From Natronosporangium hydrolyticum (lineage in GTDB: Bacteria; Actinomycetota; Actinomycetes; Mycobacteriales; Micromonosporaceae): a stretch of 64,000 nucleotides of DNA. The stretch lies in the NCBI RefSeq assembly GCF_016925615.1, contig NZ_CP070499.1, forward strand, positions 2,480,001 through 2,544,000, given 5' to 3'. The notes under the pieces are model-generated. The model was not told the DNA's origin. It made no database searches and saw only the letters and a list, made by a program, of their open reading frames with translations. Within the stretch, counting starts at the first letter, position 1; the number at the start of each line of letters is the position of its first letter. Shown here in pieces: positions 50,894-58,476 of this stretch. Both the position numbers and the translations under genes were made by a program.

Positions 50894-52384
50894 TCAGGAG
50901 AAGAAGCCCTGGCCGGGGGTGAGGATGTTGGCGGGGTCGTAGACGAACTTGGCCGCGCGGAAACCGGGCCACAACAGGCCGAAGTGGCGGCGCCAGTCGC
51001 TGGTGGTCATGTCCGGGATCGCCCCGACTAGGTAACGCTTTCCGCCGAGCGACACCCCAAGGTCGTAGAGGCGACGGTTCTGGTCCATCATCCGGTCGAT
51101 GCCCGGGTCGCCGGGCACCGGGAACCGCAGCAGGTCGAACAGGTACGCCGTGCGTTGGATCGGCTTGGCGAACATCGGCCGGGTCAGCTTCGACACCGGG
51201 AAGGGGTAGAACCCGGCGAACCCCGCGCCCAGGTCCTCGGGGACGAGTTCGTCCACCACCGCGGAGATGTACTGCTGGGTACGGGTGGCGGGCAGCACCA
51301 TGCTGAACCAGGGCTTCGGCTGCTCCCAGAAGCCGTTGTCCTTGAGGAAGTCTTCGTACGGGTCGATCCGGAAAATCCACTGCGCGTACGGCATCTGCGC
51401 GACTTCACGCTCGGCCTGCTCATCGTTGAGCCCGCGGAGCAGGTGCTCCTGGTCCGGCGGGTCGCCGTCGAAGTAGACCCCGGCCTCCACCTTGTACCGC
51501 CAGGAGGTGTCGTCGAGGGTCCGGACGATCTCCCCGGACTGGTGGTCGAAGCGGCCTTCGTGGGCCAGCTTCTCCGCGTCGGCGCAGTAGGCGGCGAGGT
51601 CGTTGTAGAAGAGGTTGAACACGATGATGTTGGGTTTCGCCGGGACCAGCTTGACCCGGGCCCGCACGATCAGCCCGACCTGGCCGCCACCGCCGAGCGC
51701 GGCGAGGAACAGCGCAGGGTTGCGGGAGAGGCTGGCGGTGAGCAGTCTGCCGGTGCCCGTGACGATCTCGATCTCGTCGACGGTGTCGCAGAGCAGGCCG
51801 TGCTGGTGCACGGTGCCGCCGATGCCGCCGACGCTGATCGTGCCGCCGACGGTGAGGTGCAGGTAGTCGGGGAGCGCGGGCGGCGTCTTGCCGTGCGCCA
51901 GCGTCGCCTGTGCCAGCTCGGCCCAGGTTACGCCGGCGTCCACCACCGCCGAGTCGGCGTCGATCTGGTGGATCTGGTTGAGTTCGCGGGCGTCGATGGA
52001 GATCCCGTCGGGCACCGCCGCCTGGCCGTAGTTGGAGTGGGATTCCAGATCGGTGCCGGTGCCGCTCTGCCCGTTCATCGCGATGGTCAGCCGGTTCTGG
52101 CGGGTGAACCTGACCGCCTTGACGATGTCGTCCACCGAGCCTGGCCTGAGCACCGCCCGCGGGGTTCCGGGGGTGGTCAATCGCCCGAAGTCGTGGCTGA
52201 AGCTCTCCAACACCTCGGGGGCGGTCTCCAGATGCCCGTCGAAGGGTGGCGCCCAGGCCACGTCGGTGCGGCCCGCGGCGGCCGCCGCGGTGAGCCAGCC
52301 GCCCGCAGCTTGGCTGAACCCGACTGCCAGGGCTCCGGCGGCGGCGCCCTTGAACAAGGTACGCCGGTTGACATGGTTGCTCAT
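50894..52384 (-). CDS. Tat-exported FAD-binding oxidoreductase, cytokinin-dehydrogenase-like
   Basis: 496 residues. A Tat signal (NRRTLFKGAAAGALAVGF) ends near 37. The FAD-binding fold (about 60-250) has PGSVDDIVKAVRFTR and LPDYLHLTVGGTISVGGIGG, close to cytokinin dehydrogenases; the C-terminal substrate domain ends in FVYDPANILTPGQGF. The GHS motif whose His binds FAD covalently in that family reads NGQSGTGTD here, so covalent attachment is unlikely. It oxidises an alcohol or amine outside or while crossing the membrane. Start chosen from the Tat motif. Confidence 0.83.
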   Translation of the reverse strand: MSNHVNRRTLFKGAAAGALAVGFSQAAGGWLTAAAAAGRTDVAWAPPFDGHLETAPEVLESFSHDFGRLTTPGTPRAVLRPGSVDDIVKAVRFTRQNRLTIAMNGQSGTGTDLESHSNYGQAAVPDGISIDARELNQIHQIDADSAVVDAGVTWAELAQATLAHGKTPPALPDYLHLTVGGTISVGGIGGTVHQHGLLCDTVDEIEIVTGTGRLLTASLSRNPALFLAALGGGGQVGLIVRARVKLVPAKPNIIVFNLFYNDLAAYCADAEKLAHEGRFDHQSGEIVRTLDDTSWRYKVEAGVYFDGDPPDQEHLLRGLNDEQAEREVAQMPYAQWIFRIDPYEDFLKDNGFWEQPKPWFSMVLPATRTQQYISAVVDELVPEDLGAGFAGFYPFPVSKLTRPMFAKPIQRTAYLFDLLRFPVPGDPGIDRMMDQNRRLYDLGVSLGGKRYLVGAIPDMTTSDWRRHFGLLWPGFRAAKFVYDPANILTPGQGFFS

Positions 52385-52411
52385 CGGTTCTCCCAGGGTG
52401 ACGAGGTTGGT

Positions 52412-53950
52412 TCAGGCGGACTGGTGGGCGGGGTACCCGGCCGCCGCAGAGGTGGCGAGTTGGTAGGCGGCAAGGTCGAAGCGTTGGGTCTGCCGACGGA
52501 AACGGAAGGTGTAGGTCGGCCAGATCGAAGGGTTCCGGCCGTTGTCGTCGAGGTACCAACTGCGGCAGTTGCTGGCGTGCCACACGGTCGACGCCAGTCG
52601 CTGGTCGAGCCGCTGGTTGTACTCATCCTGTGCCTGCTCGCGAACCTCGACGCTGGTGAGGCCCCGCCGGTCGAGCTGGCGAAGGGCGTCGAGGATGTAG
52701 GCGATCTGGGCTTCGATCATCACGGTCTGCGACGAGTGGCCGAGGGTGGTGTTCGGGCCCAGCAGCATGAACAGGTTGGGGAAGCCGTGCACGGTGGTGC
52801 CCCGGTAGGCGCTCATCCGGTCCCCCCAGGCTTCGGCCAGGGTGATGCCACCACGCCCGGTGAGCCGTTCGGCGATCGGTCGGGAGGTGGCGTGGAATCC
52901 GGTGCCGAAGATGACCACGTCGGCGGGGCGCGTTACGCCGTCGGTGGTGACGATCGAGTTTGGAGTTGCGTGGGCGATGCCGGTGGTGACCACCTCCACA
53001 TTCGGTGAGCTGACCGCGGGGTACCAGTCGTTGGAGAAGAGCAGCCGTTTGCAGCCGACGGTGTAGTCGGGGGTCAGTTTCTCCCGGAGTTGCGGATCCG
53101 CGACGCTCTTCGTCAGGTGTTTGTGCGCCATCTGTTGGATGGTCTTCTTGGCGCGCTTCGGGTTGCCGAGGAGGAAAGCGAGGATCTCCCGGCCGTTCTT
53201 GTTGAAGTTGCGCCGGAAGTTCTGGTAGCCGGGAAGATTGCGGCGCAGCCACCGTTCCCGGGCGGTGATCTCCTTGTCGGCTTTCGGGCCTACCCACGGG
53301 GCGGTCCGCTGGTAGACGTCGAGGTGCTCGACCTTCGGCTGGATCGCCGGGACGAACTGGATCGCCGAGGCGCCGGTGCCGACTACCGCGACTCGCTTGC
53401 CGGCCAGGTCGACCTGGTGGTCCCAGTTGGCCGAGTGGAAGGCGGGGCCGTTGAAGGCGGCCATGCCGTCGATCCGGGGCTGCACCGGGTCGCTGAGGTA
53501 GCCGGTCCCGGTCACCAGGACCTGGGCGGTGTACTCACCAGCGCTGGTGGACAGCAGCCACCGGCGGTCGACCTCATCCCAGCGCGCCGCAAGCAGCTCG
53601 TGACCCAACCGGAGGTACGGCCGGACGCCGTACTCGTCGGCGCAGTTCCGAAGGTATTCGAAGAGTTCATCCCGCTTCCCGAAGGTTGAGCTCCAGCGGG
53701 GGTTCTGGGCGAACGAGAAGGAGTAGAGCAGGGACATCACGTCGCAGGCGCACCCCGGGTACGAGTTGTCCCGCCAGGTGCCGCCGACCTCGTCGGCACG
53801 TTCGAATACCAGAAAGTCGTCCATCCCGGTCTGCAGGAGTCGGATGGCCATTCCCAGCCCGGAGAAACCGGATCCGATGATCGCCACCTTGAGGTGGCGG
53901 GGAGGGCGGGCAGCGTCAGCGCCGGATCGTTCGGCAAGCGTCGTCGACAT
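52412..53950 (-). CDS. Baeyer-Villiger-type flavin monooxygenase
   Basis: 512 residues. Two Rossmann motifs, VAIIGSGFSGLGMAIRL (FAD) and VAVVGTGASAIQFVP (NADPH), flank the fingerprint F-x-G-x3-H-x3-W (FNGPAFHSANW). PGCACDVMSLLYSFSF is typical of type I BVMOs. It would insert oxygen next to a carbonyl or hydroxylate a heteroatom. Gap to the methyltransferase gene is 11 bases, so they share an operon. Confidence 0.92.
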   Translation of the reverse strand: MSTTLAERSGADAARPPRHLKVAIIGSGFSGLGMAIRLLQTGMDDFLVFERADEVGGTWRDNSYPGCACDVMSLLYSFSFAQNPRWSSTFGKRDELFEYLRNCADEYGVRPYLRLGHELLAARWDEVDRRWLLSTSAGEYTAQVLVTGTGYLSDPVQPRIDGMAAFNGPAFHSANWDHQVDLAGKRVAVVGTGASAIQFVPAIQPKVEHLDVYQRTAPWVGPKADKEITARERWLRRNLPGYQNFRRNFNKNGREILAFLLGNPKRAKKTIQQMAHKHLTKSVADPQLREKLTPDYTVGCKRLLFSNDWYPAVSSPNVEVVTTGIAHATPNSIVTTDGVTRPADVVIFGTGFHATSRPIAERLTGRGGITLAEAWGDRMSAYRGTTVHGFPNLFMLLGPNTTLGHSSQTVMIEAQIAYILDALRQLDRRGLTSVEVREQAQDEYNQRLDQRLASTVWHASNCRSWYLDDNGRNPSIWPTYTFRFRRQTQRFDLAAYQLATSAAAGYPAHQSA

Positions 53951-53961
53951 TGCGGCTCCTA

Positions 53962-54843
53962 TCAGCGACGCGTCAGTACGATGCGGAAGTTGTTGAAGTA
54001 CCCGTCTTCGAGGGTGTAGGCGAAGATGTCCAGGTATCGTTCGAACCTGGCGACCACCTCCTCACCCTCGAGGGCGACCGCGGCGGCGCGGTTCTCGGCC
54101 AGCTGGGTCAACCAGACCCGGCAGGCTTGGCTGAACGATTCCCGCTCGTTGCGGATCTCCACCACTTCGAACAGGCCCTCGACCCCGGCGGTGAGTTCGT
54201 GCAGGTGCGGGATGTGGCAGTCCTTGAACTCTTCCCGCTGCAGGAATTTCAGATCTTGCAGTAGTTCCCGGTTGAGCGGCTGGCGTTCGGCGGTCATGGT
54301 GTGCAGGACGAAGCCGGCGCCGGGGCGCAGCAGTGAGTGCACCTTTTCGAAGAAGGTCCCGAACCGGCGGGTGCGGTCTTTGGCCGGCAGGCTCGCCGAG
54401 ACGAAATGCTCAAGGGCGTTGACGCAGAACGCCGCGTCGTACGGGTCGTCGGCCCGGTGGTCCTCCCAGCTCTCCACCCGGATCGCCACCCGCGGGTTGG
54501 CTAGGGCATCTACCCATTCCTTCTGGGTGCGGCTGAGGGTGACCCCGACGGCCTGTTCTGCGCCGTGGATCCGGGTGACCCGGTCCAGCATCGTGCCCCA
54601 GCCAGATCCGATGTCCAGCACCCGGCGGGCGTCTCCGGCGCCGGCAAGATCAATGAATGTGTCGATCTTGCGAAGCTGAGCCTCGTCGTGGGCTGCGTGC
54701 AGGTCCTCGTCCGCGGCCCAGTAGCCGCCGGAGTACATCATCGTCGGGCCGAGCAGCAGCCGGTAGAAGGAGTTGCCGACCTCGTAGTGATGTCGGATCG
54801 CATCAAGCTCTGGATGCGCCGCCGGCATGGTGGCGATGGTCAT
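53962..54843 (-). CDS. Cyclopropane-fatty-acid-synthase-like SAM methyltransferase
   Basis: 293 residues. HHYEVGNSFYRLLLGPTMMYSGGYW (parts) is the CFA-synthase N-terminal signature, followed by SAM motif I VLDIGSGWGTMLDR and VTLSRTQKEWVD. The motif set fits methylation or cyclopropanation of an acyl chain. ATG 54843 has AAGGGG upstream; the earlier frame is not protein-like. It is the first gene of the minus-strand part of the cluster. Confidence 0.87.
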   Translation of the reverse strand: MTIATMPAAHPELDAIRHHYEVGNSFYRLLLGPTMMYSGGYWAADEDLHAAHDEAQLRKIDTFIDLAGAGDARRVLDIGSGWGTMLDRVTRIHGAEQAVGVTLSRTQKEWVDALANPRVAIRVESWEDHRADDPYDAAFCVNALEHFVSASLPAKDRTRRFGTFFEKVHSLLRPGAGFVLHTMTAERQPLNRELLQDLKFLQREEFKDCHIPHLHELTAGVEGLFEVVEIRNERESFSQACRVWLTQLAENRAAAVALEGEEVVARFERYLDIFAYTLEDGYFNNFRIVLTRR

Positions 54844-55098
54844 CTCGACCCCTTTTCTTCTCTCCGCGTCGGGTGGGACCTCGGTGTCGTGTCGAGGTAA
54901 TCCGCCGGCCGCAACAGCCGCGCAACATGTCGGCCGAGCCCGGTTGACGATCATGCCGGCGTCGCGTCCTCCGGTCGGGCGGGTCGGCGTCGGCGGACCG
55001 CTACGTTGCGTGTGTGTTGCGCTCACGTCGTTAGCTGCCTACGACCGGTTGGCCGGAACCATCCGAGGTCGCCGGCCCCGACTCGAAAGGACCGGAGC
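54844..55098. promoter_or_regulatory. Divergent intergenic region of the cluster
   Basis: 255 bases between methyltransferase and ACP. A possible promoter toward the ACP gene is TTGCGC (55017-55022) with TACGAC (55040-55045), 17 bases apart. No clear SARP heptamer repeats were recognised. Confidence 0.3.
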
Positions 55099-55359
55099 AT
55101 GCAGATCCCTACCGTCGAGGAACTAGCGGCTCAGTTGCAGGCCGTTTCCGGCGCAGACGAGGTGCACCCCGACGCCTCCATCCAGAACATCGCGGATGTC
55201 GACTCGCTCGACCTGATGGAGTGGCTGTACAACTTCCAGAACGAGTACCCGGGCATCCCGGCGGACGAGTCGCTGTTCAAGGACATCGACGAGACCACCA
55301 CGATGCGTACGGTGCATGCGCGCCTGGAAGCGCTCGCGAGCGAGACGACAGCGGTCTAG
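55099..55359 (+). CDS. Acyl carrier protein
   Basis: 86 residues. The phosphopantetheine site is Ser36 in ADVDSLDLMEW, with a typical four-helix ACP pattern. It has GAAAGGA upstream of ATG 55099. Next gene starts 3 bases after its stop. It carries the growing acyl chain for the KAS III and FabF-type enzymes. Confidence 0.92.
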   Translation: MQIPTVEELAAQLQAVSGADEVHPDASIQNIADVDSLDLMEWLYNFQNEYPGIPADESLFKDIDETTTMRTVHARLEALASETTAV

Positions 55360-55362
55360 CCG

Positions 55363-56349
55363 GTGAGCGGGTTCAAGATCACCGGTTGGGGCGCAGCCGT
55401 CCCGGAACAGGTCGTGACCAGTGCAGAGCTGGCGACGCGGTTCGGGGTCGACGAGGATTGGGTGGTCAGCCGGTGTGGAATTCGGGAACGGCGGGTCGTC
55501 GAGCCGGGGCAGACTACCGCCTCACTAGCGGTCACCGCGGGCGAGCGAGCGCTGGCGGTGGCGGGCCTGACCGGTGCCGATGTGGCGCACCTGATCGTCG
55601 CTACCGCCACCCCGGAGCAGCCTTCCCCGGCGACCTCGGCCTTCGTACACCACGGGCTCGGCATCGCCGGCAGCGCCCATGATGTCAACGCCGAGTGCTC
55701 CGGCTTCGTCTACAGCATGGTGAGCGCGGCAGCCTTGATGCGCATCGATCCACGCCCGATCCTGGTGATCGGATCCGACACCCATTCCCTGACCGTCGAC
55801 CCCGCCGACCGGGATCTCGGCATCCTGGTCGGCGACGGGGCGGCGGCGTTGGTCCTGGAGCCGACCGACCGAGACTGGTTGCAGGCCTGGAATCTCGGCG
55901 CCGACGGGTCGTGCACCGACAGCCTGAAGGTGCTCGCCGGTGGGAGCCGGATGCCTACCACCGGCGCGACCGTGGCAGCAGGGTTGCACTTTGCAAAGAT
56001 CAACGGAAACGAGATCTACCTCAACGCGGTGCGATTCTCGGTCCGGTCGGTGCGGGCAACGTTGGAGCAGGCGAAGGTCCAGCCTGAGCAAGTCGCGCAT
56101 ATCGTTCCACATCAGGCAAATATTCGCATCGTCAATTCGATGCTCAGTCATACCGGGCTGGATCCACAACGGTTGGTCAGCAATCTGGACCGCTACGGCA
56201 ACACGGCGTCCGCGTCGATCCCGCTGGCGCTCTCCGAGGCGCTGGACGCGGGCCGTATCCGGGACGGCGAGCTGGTCTTGCTGGCCGGCTTCGGCGCCGG
56301 CATGACCTGGGGTTCGGTCCTGCTGGAGTGGGGAGGTACGACGAGATGA
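55363..56349 (+). CDS. 3-oxoacyl-ACP synthase III (FabH-like), cluster-encoded
   Basis: 328 residues. The Cys-His-Asn triad is complete: Cys112 in NAECSGF, His250 in VPHQANIRI and Asn280 in YGNTASASIP, the same positions as FabH. It primes a chain by condensing an acyl-CoA with malonyl-ACP. GTG 55363 lies directly after the ACP gene; the ketoreductase ATG overlaps its stop. Confidence 0.92.
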   Translation: MSGFKITGWGAAVPEQVVTSAELATRFGVDEDWVVSRCGIRERRVVEPGQTTASLAVTAGERALAVAGLTGADVAHLIVATATPEQPSPATSAFVHHGLGIAGSAHDVNAECSGFVYSMVSAAALMRIDPRPILVIGSDTHSLTVDPADRDLGILVGDGAAALVLEPTDRDWLQAWNLGADGSCTDSLKVLAGGSRMPTTGATVAAGLHFAKINGNEIYLNAVRFSVRSVRATLEQAKVQPEQVAHIVPHQANIRIVNSMLSHTGLDPQRLVSNLDRYGNTASASIPLALSEALDAGRIRDGELVLLAGFGAGMTWGSVLLEWGGTTR

Positions 56350-57104
56350 GCCGAAGTGGCACCGTCGGTGCGGCTCGACCGGAGAGTCCAGTAGCCCTGG
56401 TCACGGGAGCCTCCGGGGGCCTGGGTCAGGCGCTGGCGCAGGAGCTCGACGCGTTGGGTTGCCGGGTGGCCGTGCATTACCACCGGTCACCCGAGCCGGC
56501 TCGGGCGGTCGCCGAGAAACTCCACAACGACTCCGTCGTGGTGGGCGGCGACGTCTCCGACTGGGCAGCGGTCTCCGCGATGTACGACACGATCGGGGAA
56601 CGCTTGGGGCCGGTCGATGTGCTCGTCAACAACGGCGCCATCCGTCGGGATTCGTTGCTGGCGATGCAGGCGCCGGCGGACTGGCGGGCGGTGATCGAGA
56701 CGAACCTGATCGGCTCGTTTCATACCATCCGGGTCGCCGTACCGCACATGCTCCGGCGACGATGGGGTCGAGTGATCAACGTCGTTTCACCGTCGGGGTT
56801 GATCGCCACCGCCGGACAGACCGCCTACTCCGCCTCGAAGGCCGGGGTCATCGGCTTGACTCGGTCGTTGGCCGCGGAGTGTGGACGACGAGGGGTCACG
56901 GTGAACGCGTTGTCCCCCGGTTTCATGGAGACGGGTATGACGAAGGGCCTTTCGGAGTCGGTCACCGAAGCGATTCGCAACAAATGCCCGGTGCCTCGGT
57001 TCGGTACGCCGGAGGAGGTCGCCCAGAGCGTTGGACTCCTACTGGATGCCGGCTACATGACCGGGCAGGTCCTCAGTATCGATGGTGGCGTGTCGATTAC
57101 CTGA
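56346..57104 (+). CDS. 3-oxoacyl-ACP reductase, FabG-like SDR
   Basis: 252 residues. TGASGGLG cofactor loop, NNGA, catalytic Ser in VSPSG, Tyr-x3-Lys in YSASK and a C-terminal GQVLSIDGG give a complete classical SDR of FabG type. It would reduce the beta-keto group on the ACP. ATG 56346 overlaps the KAS III stop. Confidence 0.92.
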   Translation: MSRSGTVGAARPESPVALVTGASGGLGQALAQELDALGCRVAVHYHRSPEPARAVAEKLHNDSVVVGGDVSDWAAVSAMYDTIGERLGPVDVLVNNGAIRRDSLLAMQAPADWRAVIETNLIGSFHTIRVAVPHMLRRRWGRVINVVSPSGLIATAGQTAYSASKAGVIGLTRSLAAECGRRGVTVNALSPGFMETGMTKGLSESVTEAIRNKCPVPRFGTPEEVAQSVGLLLDAGYMTGQVLSIDGGVSIT

Positions 57105-57226
57105 AAGCCGGCCCATCGGTGTGCCAGTCAGGCCTGTGCGCAGGCCGGCCGGCGCACTGATGGCCGGCCCGATGCCGGCACGCGGTTCACGGTTGCCAAC
57201 GTTTCGTCCGGACGACAGGCGCTGCA

Positions 57227-58468
57227 ATGGGGTGCATTATGGTCACTGTGCCGGGTACGCGATTCGATAGCTTCTTCCCGAACAGTATCGGGGTGGCGGC
57301 GGATGCCGGACCAGACCAGGTCTTCTTCGGAGCCGGCGCCGTCACCACGCTGGTCGCCGATCACCTGTGCGATGCCAGCGGCGTGCCGCGGGAGCAGGTG
57401 TGTGAGGTCATGACCCGAGCCGATCCAGCCGACATCTCGGTCCGCCGCGACGGCGACCGACTGCATGTGCGGGCGACCTTCGGCACCGCAATGGACGCCA
57501 CCCGCGCCGCCGCCGATCTGGTCGATCTAGCAGCCGACTCCGCCGGGTTGCGGACGCCGCGGGTGGCGATCGGGACGGCCAAGCCCGGGAGCCCGCCAGC
57601 GGTGGATCGGCTCACCGCGCTGGTGGAGCAGGCCGGTGTCGGTCAGGTCCTGGTCACCGCCGCCACCGCGATTCTGGCCGGCCCGGCCCTGCCCTGTGGC
57701 CTGGAGCTCTACTACCGAGGTCGGTGGCGGGCCGGCGCGGGTGGGGCGCAGCAGCCGCTGTACGAGCTGCGTCGGCCGGCTCCGGGCACCGATGTGCCGC
57801 CCGCCAATCTGCACTGGGCCCGGCGGGCGCTGGCGGAGTCGGCGGCCGAGTCGGCGGCCGCGACCCAGCCAGCGGTGCTGGCACTGAGCGAGGACTGGCG
57901 GCGGGTGCGGGCGGGGGAGCTGATGATGGCGCTGCTCACCGCGGCGCAACCGCGACTGCCGGTCGAGGTCAGTGCCGAACTGGCGCTTCGCCTGCACGCG
58001 GCCGGAACTCAGGTGTTGTATGGCCGCTGGGAGCGGGAGAACCCCGAGCCGCTCCAGGCGCTACGGGAGGCGCTCGGGGTGTACGCCGACCGGATCTCGA
58101 CCCGGACCCTCCGGATCGAGGTCGACGACCGAGCCGACGTGATCAGCTGTCTGCTCCCCGAAGTCGGGGTTCGGCTCGGCCTGCCGCAACGGTCCCCGGA
58201 GCTGCGCGACGGCGCCGAGGCGATCGAGGCGATCGAGGGCTGGCTCACCGCCTCGGCCCGCCGCCACCCGACCCTGCTGGTGCTGCATGACCTGCACCCG
58301 GACGATCGGGACACTGCCCGACTGTTGACCCACCTGCGGTTGGCGGCCCGCAGCAGCCGGATCATGCTGCTGATCACCGCGACCGAACCGCCGGCCGCGC
58401 CCGCGCTTGCGGATCTGCTCGCCGGCGCCGCAGGTGACGAGGGTACGCTTCGTCACCTGCAGCTATAG
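57227..58468 (+). CDS. Putative degenerate cyclase/ATPase-type regulator
   Basis: 413 residues, no exact family. Residues about 60-185 resemble the class III adenylate-cyclase domain found in LuxR- and SARP-type regulators: DGDRLHVRATFGTAMDATRAAADL, RVAIGTAKPG, VGQVLVTAATAILAG and QPLYELRRP. The two metal Asp positions are not conserved. Residues about 225-413 resemble the ATPase domain of the same regulators (LHAAGTQVLYGRWERENPEP, HPTLLVLHDLHPDDRD), but the Walker A position reads TAAQPRLPV and Walker B has His instead of Asp. No DNA-binding domain is visible. It follows the ketoreductase by 122 bases. ATG 57227 or 57239. A catalytically dead regulatory partner of the convergent SARP protein is one hypothesis. 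Confidence 0.55.
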   Translation: MGCIMVTVPGTRFDSFFPNSIGVAADAGPDQVFFGAGAVTTLVADHLCDASGVPREQVCEVMTRADPADISVRRDGDRLHVRATFGTAMDATRAAADLVDLAADSAGLRTPRVAIGTAKPGSPPAVDRLTALVEQAGVGQVLVTAATAILAGPALPCGLELYYRGRWRAGAGGAQQPLYELRRPAPGTDVPPANLHWARRALAESAAESAAATQPAVLALSEDWRRVRAGELMMALLTAAQPRLPVEVSAELALRLHAAGTQVLYGRWERENPEPLQALREALGVYADRISTRTLRIEVDDRADVISCLLPEVGVRLGLPQRSPELRDGAEAIEAIEGWLTASARRHPTLLVLHDLHPDDRDTARLLTHLRLAARSSRIMLLITATEPPAAPALADLLAGAAGDEGTLRHLQL

Positions 58469-58476
58469 GCAGCTAT

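Noticed and set aside
51155-53008. 617-residue plus-strand frame over the flavoenzyme and monooxygenase genes
   Set aside because: Composition typical of an antisense shadow, and it spans two genes with clear motifs on the other strand.
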